This document shows positions 24,847-33,694 of a DNA stretch of 41,979 nt, one piece after another. The DNA comes from Candidatus Tenebribacter davisii (lineage in GTDB: Bacteria > Cloacimonadota > Cloacimonadia > Cloacimonadales > TCS61), in contig JAVCCH010000201.1 of NCBI GenBank assembly GCA_030765535.1, positions 1-41,979 on the forward strand, in the 5' to 3' direction. The first letter of the stretch is position 1. Each line of letters opens with the position of its first letter. The notes under the pieces are model-generated. The model was not told the origin of the DNA. It did no database searches and was given only the letters and a program-made list of their open reading frames with translations. Both the position numbers and the translations under genes were made by a program.

Positions 24847-25788
24847 TTGTCAGTTCTAAATATTGAGATTAAGGCAAAATGTAAATATCCAAACAACATT
24901 CGTAAAATACTCATTAATAGAAACGCCATTTTTAAAGGTACCGATAATCAAAAAGACACCTATTTTAATGTCCGAAACGGCCGTCTTAAAATACGTGAAG
25001 GCAACATTGAAAACAGCCTTGTTCATTACGATAGAGAAGATATCTCCGGTCCAAAACGTTCAGATGTCCTATACTATCAACCCAGGAAAGAAGATCTTGT
25101 AAAGCAACAACTTATTAAAGCAATTGGCACTCTGGTCATTGTTAATAAGAAAAGAGAAATCTATTATATCGATAACATTAAATTCCATATTGATGAAGTT
25201 GAAGAATTAGGCAGTTTCGTGGAAATTGAAGCTATTGATAAAACCGGCAATATTGGTAGTGAAAAACTCTATGAACAATGTAAAGAATATTTAGCTCTAT
25301 TTAAAATTCAAGATGAGGACCTGATAAACAACTCTTATAGTGATATGATCCTTAATAAAGATCTGAAGATTACTGAAGGTACCATAAAACAGGCAGTAGC
25401 AATATCGAAACAGATACCTGAATTTATTCATCCTTATGAAAAGGATGAATATGAAAAGAGATTGTTAAATAAAACATATCTCATTCTCATTGCACTTTGG
25501 AAAAACATACCTGCTGGATTTACGGCTGGTTATCAGGTAGATGATCATTTCTATTACTGGATGGGGGGAGTTATCCCGGAATTCAGAGAGAAGAAAATAG
25601 CGACTGAACTAGCTCACTTTCAGCAAAACTGGGCAAAAGAAAAGGGATTTAAACTCATTAAAATGAAAACAAGGAATAAACACATCATTATGCTTAGATT
25701 CGCTTTAGCTGATGGATTTAACATTACTGGTATAAAAACACAGGATGATCTAAAAGAAAATAGAATATTTCTGGACAAAGAACTCTAA
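24847..25788 (+). CDS. CYTH (CyaB-like) and GNAT acetyltransferase fusion protein
   Basis: The 313-aa protein joins two domains. Residues about 1-170 are CYTH, with the CyaB-type start LNIEIKAKC, DTYFNVRNGRLKIREG, YDREDISGPKRSD and late acidic strands (FHIDEVEELGSFVEIEA), a tunnel fold that binds triphosphates or nucleotides. Residues about 175-313 look like a GNAT domain (LIALWKNIPAGFTAGY, WMGGVIPEFREKKIATEL as the acetyl-CoA loop region, then WAKEKGFKLIKMKT). Start is TTG at 24847, 6 bp after the desulfurase stop. Substrate of neither domain can be read from sequence. Confidence 0.85.
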   Translation: MSVLNIEIKAKCKYPNNIRKILINRNAIFKGTDNQKDTYFNVRNGRLKIREGNIENSLVHYDREDISGPKRSDVLYYQPRKEDLVKQQLIKAIGTLVIVNKKREIYYIDNIKFHIDEVEELGSFVEIEAIDKTGNIGSEKLYEQCKEYLALFKIQDEDLINNSYSDMILNKDLKITEGTIKQAVAISKQIPEFIHPYEKDEYEKRLLNKTYLILIALWKNIPAGFTAGYQVDDHFYYWMGGVIPEFREKKIATELAHFQQNWAKEKGFKLIKMKTRNKHIIMLRFALADGFNITGIKTQDDLKENRIFLDKEL

Positions 25789-25831
25789 CATTTTCAGTTC
25801 CTACTTTATAAAGTTAAAAGAGTTATAAAAA

Positions 25832-26443
25832 ATGAATAAACTAAAAATTATAGTTATCTTAATATTGCTATTTGTAAGTATACATTTAGCTGCAAACAAG
25901 ATGAAATACCTTATTGGTATCAATGCGGCTGCCTATTATCCTGAATATACAAAATACAAATTTGACGAACCTGTCTTTGGTGTTCAAGTTCAATGTGATC
26001 TCTTTAATCTTATTGATTTCATGGGTATTGGCGGTTCAACATTTCAAAAAGTTTATACTCTTGATGATAGATTCAGTTTAATGAGATCTTACAACATATA
26101 TTTACATAATTATGCAAATTATTCAACAAAAGACTCATATTTCACTTATGGATTTTATGGTGGAATAAAACGCACTGAACTAGATTACATATATGATAAG
26201 ATATCGGCTGAGAGAAGCATTATCATTAATAAACCACTTTTTGGATTTCATTTTGCTTCTGAAAAATGGGGCTTGAATATAAGCTGGACACAAGCAGAAA
26301 ACAAGAAACCGATCTTAGGTTATGAACTGAAATTTCGTAACACCAAAAATATAATAATGCGTATTGGAAGAATAAATAGAGGAGCGGTCTCCAACATTAA
26401 TTCCGAAATATATATTCTTTTTGGATACGAATTCTTTAAGTAA
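25832..26443 (+). CDS. Small secreted or outer-membrane barrel-like protein, unknown function
   Basis: The 203-aa product has a clear signal peptide (KLKIIVILILLFVSIHLAA) and then alternating hydrophobic/aromatic strands (FTYGFYGGIKRTELDY, WGLNISWTQAE, IYILFGYEFFK), with an aromatic C-terminal strand typical of small outer-membrane barrels. I recognise no family. It ends 3 bp before the DUF3267 gene. Confidence 0.75.
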   Translation: MNKLKIIVILILLFVSIHLAANKMKYLIGINAAAYYPEYTKYKFDEPVFGVQVQCDLFNLIDFMGIGGSTFQKVYTLDDRFSLMRSYNIYLHNYANYSTKDSYFTYGFYGGIKRTELDYIYDKISAERSIIINKPLFGFHFASEKWGLNISWTQAENKKPILGYELKFRNTKNIIMRIGRINRGAVSNINSEIYILFGYEFFK

Positions 26444-26446
26444 TAC

Positions 26447-26980
26447 ATGAAAGATCTAACCGTATCAGCTTTAAAAGCAAATTTATATGCTGTTCCAATT
26501 GTTCTTTTATCAATCATCTTTCTTGTATGTCCATTTGTATTAATATGGAACTGGCAGATTTTCAAACTTGGATTCATGTCTATCTATCTGCATCTTCCCT
26601 ATTTCATCATCATTTTTATCGCTGGCGCATTTCTTCATGAAGGATTTCATGCTCTTGGATTTCTTCTCTTTGGAAAACTGAATATTAACCAGGTTAAAAT
26701 TGGAATGAAATGGAAAATACTGACTCCTTATGCTCATTGCAAAATACCGCTCAAAGCTTCTGTTTATAGAATTGCTTTACTTCTACCTGCTATTTTACTT
26801 GGAATTATTCCGGCAATAATAGCTATTATATTTGGAATTAGCTGGTTACTGTTATATGGAATTCTTTTCACTGTTTTAGCAGGTGGAGATCTGTTGATTT
26901 TCTGGATTATCAGGAAAGTAAAAAGTGATGAATTGGTAGAGGATCATCCTGAACGGTGCGGGTGCTTTATAGTTGATTAA
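26447..26980 (+). CDS. DUF3267 membrane protein, putative zinc metalloprotease
   Basis: The 177-aa protein has about four to five membrane helices, an HEGFHALGFLLFGK motif (HExxH, near residue 64) and a C-terminal DHPERCGCFIVD, both characteristic of the DUF3267 family. The HExxH motif suggests a membrane-embedded zincin, but no substrate is known. It directly follows the small barrel-like gene and is probably co-transcribed. Confidence 0.85.
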   Translation: MKDLTVSALKANLYAVPIVLLSIIFLVCPFVLIWNWQIFKLGFMSIYLHLPYFIIIFIAGAFLHEGFHALGFLLFGKLNINQVKIGMKWKILTPYAHCKIPLKASVYRIALLLPAILLGIIPAIIAIIFGISWLLLYGILFTVLAGGDLLIFWIIRKVKSDELVEDHPERCGCFIVD

Positions 26981-26992
26981 TATTCCCATCGT

Positions 26993-27057
26993 CAGTCTAG
27001 GCGAAGTTGAAGACTCACAATTCTCCAAAGCAATCCTTTGACTCTGCTCAGGATGAA
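26993..27057. repeat. Intergenic imperfect inverted repeat resembling dispersed CATCCTGAGC-type repeats
   Basis: Between two convergent genes lie GCGAAGTTGAAGACT and, in reverse orientation, ATCCTTTGACTCTGCTCAGGAT (27033-27054). The two halves agree as an inverted repeat with mainly transition differences. The second half resembles the short CATCCTGAGC(G)AAGTCGAAGGATG-like repeats scattered between genes in many bacteria. No T-tract follows. It may be a mobile remnant or an RNA-level convergent boundary. Confidence 0.5.
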
Positions 27058-27068
27058 AGATTATCTTG

Positions 27069-27266
27069 CTAGCCTTTCCTATCTTTAAAGCAATCAAAAA
27101 CTCCCAATGACATCAAGACACCAAACGCAGCGAACAGAACTCCCAGTGTTGTTAGAATAATTGCCAGAATACTCATTTTCCCAATCAATAATTGACCAAT
27201 AATGCTTAATGTTAATCCAACTGCAGTAAATTTGAGTGCGTTTAATTTATTAATTTTAATTTTCAT
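27069..27266 (-). CDS. Small two-helix membrane protein
   Basis: The 65-aa product has two hydrophobic helices (about 12-28 and 32-55) and charged ends. ATG at 27266 has AGAGGT 5 nt upstream, which supports a real gene. It lies downstream of the SHOCT-like genes in the same direction and could be a late member of that unit. Function unknown. Confidence 0.7.
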   Translation of the reverse strand: MKIKINKLNALKFTAVGLTLSIIGQLLIGKMSILAIILTTLGVLFAAFGVLMSLGVFDCFKDRKG

Positions 27267-27453
27267 TTTACCTCTTAAAGAAAATTTAAATTGATATATA
27301 TCTAAGGCAAGAAAAATGAAAAACTTATTTATACCATTCTATATGCAAGCGCGTGAACGCCTGCAAAAAAAGTATAAAATAATTTGCAGGAGAGTTGTAA
27401 ATTTCTTATATCGTGAATTATTATCTTGAATAAATTCGGTTTGTTTCACAAGA

Positions 27454-27840
27454 TCACTCCACATAGATTCTAATTGTTGTTGGTGGTTTATCATCTTCTT
27501 CAACTTCCATATTGAAAAGATCTCCCACTTCCCCACTGGACACCATATCCATGATCTCTATCCAGTTAATAGATGAAAAATCAAAATTACTGCTTTCCAG
27601 ATGAGCATCAAAATTGGCATTCTTGGGAATGAATTTCATTCCAATCTGAGCTAGTTTTACCGGAATAGAAAGATTCAGCTTGGGTTTTTCGCTTCCTTCC
27701 TGCGTGATGAGAATATGCAGTTTTCTTCCTATCTTTGATCTTACAGGCTTGGGATTCAAAGCTTCCAGAAGTCTAGCTGCATCTTCAGCTGAGATCTTGC
27801 CATCAGCAACCATATTAATTATTCTTTTTTTCTCTTCCAT
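27454..27840 (-). CDS. SHOCT-like (LiaX/YvlB N-terminal type) domain protein
   Basis: The 128-aa protein starts with a SHOCT-like helical module, IINMVADGKISAEDAARLLEAL, which recurs at the end of the preceding DUF4097 protein (ILQMLSEGKITADEAEKLI). The remaining residues form a beta/alpha region (LHILITQEGSEKPKLNLSIPVKLAQIG) often found as a second domain in such proteins. Its ATG overlaps the stop of the DUF4097 gene (TAATG). The operon with DUF2089 and DUF4097 resembles cell-envelope stress loci of Firmicutes; function here is inferred from that only. Confidence 0.85.
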   Translation of the reverse strand: MEEKKRIINMVADGKISAEDAARLLEALNPKPVRSKIGRKLHILITQEGSEKPKLNLSIPVKLAQIGMKFIPKNANFDAHLESSNFDFSSINWIEIMDMVSSGEVGDLFNMEVEEDDKPPTTIRIYVE

Positions 27841-29174
27841 TATTTACCTTCCATAGCAGTTATCAATTTTTCTGCTTCATCTGCTGTAATTTTACCTTCA
27901 GATAACATTTGCAAAATTTTCAATCTGCTTCTTTCATCTACTTTAATTTGCTCATTTTCTGTCAGATCTCGATCTTTAACTCTCTCATGAACTTCCTGAA
28001 CTACTTTGGATATACCTTCATTTATCTTTTCTTCTGTCTGCTCTTTCAATTCTGAACTTGATACTTTAACGAAGATATCTTTCATTTTGTCCTGAACATT
28101 CTCCATGATCTCATTCACATTCGGGATATCAATATTTTTCATAACCTCTTTTGCTTTTCCCATTCCCTTTCTAACTGTTTCAGAATAATCTTCAGGTACA
28201 TTTTTCATGGAGTTATCAATGATATCACCGACGAAATTGAAATCAAAAGATTTCTTTGATCTTGCCGTATCTACTAAACGAATCGTTCCATACTCATTTT
28301 CAGCAGTTATCTTCACTGTTCCAGCACCTTTAACCATATTTAAATTCTTCTCATTGCCAACATTTAACCCTTTCTCAAGACCATCATAATCACCTTTCAA
28401 GCCAACATAGAATTTACCTAATTTATTTTTTGCAGCAATTTTGTAAGGGATCTCATCCGGAATGACAAGATGTATTCCACCCATTTGATTCTTAAAATTA
28501 AATTTACCCTTTTCCACATCCTGGAATTCATAATAAATACTTCCATTTTCATTACTAATAGCTACTACATCAAATCCGGCCTTTAAAATTTTAATAGAAC
28601 TATTTTCAGTATTCAGGATTAATTCTCCCTGGCAATTTCCAATTTTTATTGGACTATTCTCGCTAATTACCTTAAACTTTCCAGCACTATTTTTTATGGA
28701 TAAAGGTCCGTTTTCAAAAGTAAGGACGATATTACCAATATTTTTAATAATTTTTATTGGACCATTTTCAGATTTTATTTGTATATCTCCTAAATTGTCA
28801 GTAATGAAAATCGGTCCATTTTCATTTTGAACTTGATGCGATCCAATCAATTCTCGCAGTAAAAGATGAGCATTTTCTGTTTTTGCATTAATTAGAGTTT
28901 TCTTCGGTACATGTACTATTATTTTAATATTTTGGATATCATCTTCTTCATTAGTCTTTATAGTCAGCATATTGTGTTTTTTATCAAAATCACATTTTAC
29001 GATCTTTTTCAGATCATCGTTTATCCATGTATCATGTTTTACTTTTGCAGATATTTCAATTAGAGCTTTTGAACTGTCATTTCCAATAATATCTACACCA
29101 TAATTTTCTGAAATATAATCTAATTCCAGTTTTTCTTTTACTTCATACTCATAATTCAATTCTAATGATTTCAT
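27840..29174 (-). CDS. DUF4097 beta-repeat protein with C-terminal SHOCT-like module
   Basis: The 444-aa protein has no signal peptide. Its central part (about 95-300) is a DUF4097 beta-solenoid with a repeat of about 20 residues centred on ENGPI/ENSPI/ENSSI/ENGSI, seen at least six times. A charged helical region (about 320-410) follows, and then a SHOCT-like module (about 413-444). It starts 2 bp after the DUF2089 gene, with AGGAG within the end of that gene. It probably acts with the next SHOCT-like protein, perhaps as an adaptor near the membrane. Confidence 0.88.
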   Translation of the reverse strand: MKSLELNYEYEVKEKLELDYISENYGVDIIGNDSSKALIEISAKVKHDTWINDDLKKIVKCDFDKKHNMLTIKTNEEDDIQNIKIIVHVPKKTLINAKTENAHLLLRELIGSHQVQNENGPIFITDNLGDIQIKSENGPIKIIKNIGNIVLTFENGPLSIKNSAGKFKVISENSPIKIGNCQGELILNTENSSIKILKAGFDVVAISNENGSIYYEFQDVEKGKFNFKNQMGGIHLVIPDEIPYKIAAKNKLGKFYVGLKGDYDGLEKGLNVGNEKNLNMVKGAGTVKITAENEYGTIRLVDTARSKKSFDFNFVGDIIDNSMKNVPEDYSETVRKGMGKAKEVMKNIDIPNVNEIMENVQDKMKDIFVKVSSSELKEQTEEKINEGISKVVQEVHERVKDRDLTENEQIKVDERSRLKILQMLSEGKITADEAEKLITAMEGK

Positions 29175-29176
29175 AA

Positions 29177-29542
29177 TTAACTCCTGTCTCTCAATTTGGA
29201 AAGTGCTTCTTTAACTGATAGATTTCCTTTGTCTATCTCATCTAATATATCATGAGAACTAACATCAGTTACTGGTTTCTCTTTCGAACACAATACGGAA
29301 ATAATTTCTGCCAGTTTATTCTTAACTGTCGGATATGAAATATTCATCGCTTTTTCCACTTCTTTAATATTACCGCTACAGCAAAGAAATGTTTTTGCAA
29401 ATTCCTGCTGTACTGGTGATAAAAGCGATAGATCACCTATCCCAAATTTTCCCTTTATACTTGTATCACAATTTGGACAATGATATTCAACTATTTCCAA
29501 ATTAGAATTACACACAGGACATTGTTTTAATCTTTTATTCAT
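29177..29542 (-). CDS. DUF2089 zinc-ribbon / HTH regulator
   Basis: The 121-aa protein has an N-terminal zinc ribbon (CPVCNSNLEIVEYHCPNC, CxxC-x10-CxxC), then a helix-turn-helix (IKEVEKAMNISYPTVKNKLAEI) and a short C-terminal helix with VKEALSKL. DUF2089 proteins usually sit upstream of DUF4097/SHOCT genes and are thought to control them. GAGGAGG lies 6 nt before the ATG. Confidence 0.9.
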   Translation of the reverse strand: MNKRLKQCPVCNSNLEIVEYHCPNCDTSIKGKFGIGDLSLLSPVQQEFAKTFLCCSGNIKEVEKAMNISYPTVKNKLAEIISVLCSKEKPVTDVSSHDILDEIDKGNLSVKEALSKLRDRS

Positions 29543-29566
29543 TTTTTCCTCCTCGTCTGGAACGAT

Positions 29567-29594
29567 AATTTATTTTTAAACTTAATTATGTCAA
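29567..29594 (-). promoter_or_regulatory. Candidate promoter of the DUF2089 operon
   Basis: On the minus strand TTGACA (29594-29589) is followed after 16 nt by TAAATT, about 25 bp upstream of the ATG. Two TTAATATT copies (29622-29629 and 29634-29641) on the plus strand, 12 bp apart, lie upstream of the -35 and could bind a regulator. Confidence 0.45.
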
Positions 29595-29741
29595 ATAAAA
29601 AATTAATTTTATTAATATTATCCTTAATATTCTTAACATAATACTCAATATATTCAACATTCTCCATAATTTAATCCATTTTATTAATTTTCAGCACTAA
29701 ATTTCAGTTTTCCACTTTTATCCAGCGATTACAATTAATAA

Positions 29742-29770
29742 TTGACTCTATAGATTTAGATTTATAGATT
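29742..29770 (+). promoter_or_regulatory. Candidate promoter of the heparinase-like gene
   Basis: TTGACT, 17-nt spacer, TAGATT, about 47 bp upstream of the ATG at 29817. The spacer and -10 lie within repeated TAGATT/TATAGATT strings. Confidence 0.45.
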
Positions 29771-29816
29771 CGATTTATAAAGTACGTTAAAAATTATAAG
29801 GTAGAATTTAAATTAA

Positions 29817-32800
29817 ATGATTACATTATTCAAAAAATATTTAATGCCAATTATGCTAATCTGCAGTATCAAATCTTCAGTATTGGCTGATGAGAATATC
29901 CTGCTGGAAATTCCGCATAATTTCTTGAAAGGAATATTAGAAGCTAATTATAAAGAGATTCCTTTTGATGAATTCTTTCCATTAAACAGTGTTGCAATTC
30001 CACAACCCGACTACCCAAACAGAAAAGAACATCCCTACCTTTTATTCAAACATGAGAATCTAAATATAATTCATAAAAGATTTCAACGTGAACCCTATCG
30101 CAACTGGGCAGAGCATATGATCGATCTGGCACAATCTTATAACTATAACCTTACCTCTCCTTTATTATACGAGTTCAAAAGGAGTAATGCAGCTAAAGCT
30201 AATGCTTTTGCCTATTTCCTAACTTCCGATAATGATTTTTTGGAAACTGCAAAAGTTGCCCTATTAAATATTGGAGACACATTCCCTCCTACAACTCCCG
30301 AAGGTCAGGAATCGCAAGTTGGTTGGGGAGATTGGTTGAAAGCTGCACAATCACTCAGGAATTTTGCAGTTGCGTATGACCTGATCTATTGGGAATTTAA
30401 TGAAGATGAGCGGGGAAAAATTGAAACACAATTGATCAAACAAGTTGAACAGCATCACCGATATTTCAGAAAATTCCCAAACAACTTCAGCAGAAATGAA
30501 ATTGCTTCAGGTCTTGGTATACCTCAAAATAATCATATTATTGAAATTGCTACAGGAGTAGCAACTGCATGCCTGGTATTGGATGACAGAAAAGCTAAGC
30601 GATATTTTGATGATGCCATCAAAGAACTTCAACATGGACTCGCTATGATCGATGTAGATGGTTCATACCGTGAAGGTGCATATTATGGAAGATATGTTGC
30701 TTCCATACTTTTCCCATTTGCTCATTATTTAAATAACTCCACTGGTACAAATATTTTTAAAGCCCCGCGATTAAACAGATATATTCGCTGGTTGATAGAT
30801 ATCGAAAAACCTGATGGCAGTGTTCCTCTCTTTGATGATGCATTTAATCATTCATTTCTTTTTCAACCTTTAGGTTCTGGTCTAACGGAATACGAAAATG
30901 AACTTTTATACTTATTTGAAAATAATCAAGAAAATTTTTACTCTAATGATCTGAAATATATTGATTTATTTTGTGGTTTTGATGACAAGACTTTTCCCAT
31001 TAAACCTGATTATGATTCAGCTCTATTTTATCCAGATGGAGGAATGTCTATATTCCGGGGTAAAGACAATATCTACGCACTTTTATTAGGTGAACCAGGT
31101 AGAAAAAATGATGTTCATCACGATCATTCCGAACCTGGTGCATTTACCTTATCTTCATCCAATAAGGATTTCTTAATTGATTGCGGATATGGTATAGGTG
31201 GAGTGGATGATGTGAATAGAGATTGGTATACTTCTGCTCAAGCTCATAATATTCCTTTAGTTAATGGACTCGGACCTAATCTCAATCCTGTTTGGGGAGA
31301 TAATCTAACCAGTGAAATGTGTGACTATTTTGGGTCAGAACAATTTTCTGTTTCAACAGTTAAATCAAATTATAGAGGAGCCGATCTTACTCGTTCAATC
31401 TGGTTTACCAATCAGTCATATTTCATTGTACTTGATGAATTTGAATCTAATAAAAAGAAGAGATATTCAATCCCATGGCATGGATTGGGAACACTTGTGA
31501 AGAGAAGTCAAACAAGTGCTAAATGGATTCAGGATGAATCTTGTCTTGATCTCGAATTCATGTCCACAGATGACACAGCACTTCTATTTTCTCAAAAAAC
31601 AGGACTGCATACAAAGCAAGTTTTTGATTTTGAGCATCAGATCCTGGAAGCAAAGCTGCCTGTTGCAAAAGAAAATAAATTAATTTCCATTTTCATTCCG
31701 AATCAAATTGATCAGGATCAAATCCGAGTTGTTGACCTTGAAGTTATTTCAAATGGAAATGTGAATGCCAGGATAGTTAATGATAATAATTGGCAAGATC
31801 ATATAATTTTAGCTGATTCCGTATGGCAATGCAGAAGTGTAAAGAGTGATGCAGAAATTGCTGTCATCCATAAAAATGATTTTGAAGAAATTGAATATTT
31901 TTCTGCAAAGAATGTAACCTTCTTCGAAATTGACAATAATGAGATCTTCAGAGCTGATAAACCAATTGATATTACCTTGAATCTGGTTGATACCGGCTGG
32001 TTTGGTTACCTTGATTCCAAAAGTGAAGCTTCTAATTTCATTGAGCTTTATCCATCCTATAATCAAGGATTCATGATCTTTAATAAAAAAATAGTTGAAT
32101 TTGAAGATTCAACTTGTTTGTTCGTAACATCGGAAAGTGGAGTTTTTGATTTCAATCCTTCTAAAAATGAGATTTACACAACTGAAATATTTAGACCATA
32201 TTATCCCATGCTGAATTCACTAGAATTCTCACATAATCCTCAAACTGAGCTGAGTGATATGAATCACTTCAAAAAAATCCAACTGCGAAACGAGATCACA
32301 GCTCTTACAGGAGAAGCTGCCATTAGTTTAGCTGATTCCATAATGAATTATCCTTTAAAAAATCTTTACGGTATCACGACCGGAATTATCAATAGTGCCT
32401 GGAATGCAGCGGAGAGCTTCATAGTCAACTTGCCGCAATCCTTCAAGTTAGAGCGAGATATTGCCGGGAAAAATATTTCCTATTTCGAAGAAGGTCATAT
32501 CACTGATAAAGGTTTATCAACTAGATTCCATAGATTTGAAATTGAAAACACACTCTATTTACAACAGGAAAATTATTTTAAGGATCATCATTATACTGCT
32601 GTCGAATTAAATTATCAAAAATATCATCTCTATGCTGATCGTGAAAAATATAAGAAAGATATTGATTACCAGATTGCCTTTGATAGATATTTTAATAATG
32701 GAAGTATTGAATTGCAGCATAACAGAGAGAAAGAAAAGGAGAACAGAAACGGGATCTTTTTGCAAGTGAATAATTGGAACAGTAATGCCATCTGGAGCCA

Positions 32801-33602
32801 AACTGGATCAGTATATGATTATAATTTCATGTTATCCAAAAGTGGCAGGAGATTCAGTTTTGACCTGATTAGTGATACTAACTCAACTGATAACCGGCAG
32901 AATTTATCTTTTTCAAATTCCTTCCTGATCTCCAAGAATATTCTACTCAGTTCAGGTTTTAGAAGAGCTGGGACAGAAAAAGATATGACCGAGAGTTATA
33001 ATTCCAGGCTTCATTATTATATTAATAATTTTTCAGGATCATTCTCAACTAACAAACTTCCTAAACAAAATCACAAATTTAATTGGCGAGTAAAGTATAG
33101 TTACAAAAAACTCAGGGTTGAACATCTTGGTGAATATCAAAATATATCGAGTGGAGATTTTAAGCTAAGCTACCGTGGGAAAAGATTTTCCGGGTATGAT
33201 CAGCTTATTAAGGGAAAAACAAACCAATTCAAGCTAGCATATAATCCCAGGAAAAACTGGTCAGCTAATACCGGATTTGAACTTGATCTGATTGATAAGG
33301 ATATCAGCCGGATCTCAGGTGGTTTTCATTTGAATAAATACATCCGCATGGGAATAGACTTTACTCATTCCTTGGATAGAGTAAATGAATGGCTGGGAAT
33401 TTGCTGGATTCTAGATTGCAACATATTCAAGAATGAATCAGTGAATATTTACACGAACACCTACTTAAATGATGAGAAGAAAATCACATATTATGAAGTT
33501 CAAATAAGCCAGAGAGGACACAACTACTCTCCAGGAATTAAGATCAAAAAAGATCAACGCGGGTTCCTCACTGGTGAAGGATATATTTGCTGGGAATTTT
33601 AA
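29817..33602 (+). CDS. Heparinase II/III-like polysaccharide lyase with barrel-like C-terminal region
   Basis: This 1261-aa protein has a signal peptide (about 1-24), an alpha/alpha toroid (about 60-340) and a heparinase II/III-like beta-sandwich (about 385-640). Likely active-site residues are in IPQNNHIIEIATG, SYREGAYYGRY and NDVHHDHSEPGAFTL. A middle part (about 640-920) follows, and then about 300 residues of short amphipathic strands (about 930-1261) ending YICWEF. The strand pattern and terminal Phe look like an outer-membrane barrel, which would anchor the lyase at the surface. Typical family members are far shorter. The polysaccharide substrate is unknown, and no transporter or sulfatase is adjacent. 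Confidence 0.85.
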   Translation: MITLFKKYLMPIMLICSIKSSVLADENILLEIPHNFLKGILEANYKEIPFDEFFPLNSVAIPQPDYPNRKEHPYLLFKHENLNIIHKRFQREPYRNWAEHMIDLAQSYNYNLTSPLLYEFKRSNAAKANAFAYFLTSDNDFLETAKVALLNIGDTFPPTTPEGQESQVGWGDWLKAAQSLRNFAVAYDLIYWEFNEDERGKIETQLIKQVEQHHRYFRKFPNNFSRNEIASGLGIPQNNHIIEIATGVATACLVLDDRKAKRYFDDAIKELQHGLAMIDVDGSYREGAYYGRYVASILFPFAHYLNNSTGTNIFKAPRLNRYIRWLIDIEKPDGSVPLFDDAFNHSFLFQPLGSGLTEYENELLYLFENNQENFYSNDLKYIDLFCGFDDKTFPIKPDYDSALFYPDGGMSIFRGKDNIYALLLGEPGRKNDVHHDHSEPGAFTLSSSNKDFLIDCGYGIGGVDDVNRDWYTSAQAHNIPLVNGLGPNLNPVWGDNLTSEMCDYFGSEQFSVSTVKSNYRGADLTRSIWFTNQSYFIVLDEFESNKKKRYSIPWHGLGTLVKRSQTSAKWIQDESCLDLEFMSTDDTALLFSQKTGLHTKQVFDFEHQILEAKLPVAKENKLISIFIPNQIDQDQIRVVDLEVISNGNVNARIVNDNNWQDHIILADSVWQCRSVKSDAEIAVIHKNDFEEIEYFSAKNVTFFEIDNNEIFRADKPIDITLNLVDTGWFGYLDSKSEASNFIELYPSYNQGFMIFNKKIVEFEDSTCLFVTSESGVFDFNPSKNEIYTTEIFRPYYPMLNSLEFSHNPQTELSDMNHFKKIQLRNEITALTGEAAISLADSIMNYPLKNLYGITTGIINSAWNAAESFIVNLPQSFKLERDIAGKNISYFEEGHITDKGLSTRFHRFEIENTLYLQQENYFKDHHYTAVELNYQKYHLYADREKYKKDIDYQIAFDRYFNNGSIELQHNREKEKENRNGIFLQVNNWNSNAIWSQTGSVYDYNFMLSKSGRRFSFDLISDTNSTDNRQNLSFSNSFLISKNILLSSGFRRAGTEKDMTESYNSRLHYYINNFSGSFSTNKLPKQNHKFNWRVKYSYKKLRVEHLGEYQNISSGDFKLSYRGKRFSGYDQLIKGKTNQFKLAYNPRKNWSANTGFELDLIDKDISRISGGFHLNKYIRMGIDFTHSLDRVNEWLGICWILDCNIFKNESVNIYTNTYLNDEKKITYYEVQISQRGHNYSPGIKIKKDQRGFLTGEGYICWEF

Positions 33603-33694
33603 TTTTTTTCAAGATAATTAGATTAAATAATAAGTATTTTTTAATAAGTTTGTGTGATTAATAAGGAAGTAAAATTCTGGCAATAGGAGAAATT

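Noticed and set aside
27339-27536. 65-codon minus-strand ORF
   Set aside because: It overlaps the SHOCT-like gene in another frame and has no ribosome binding site.
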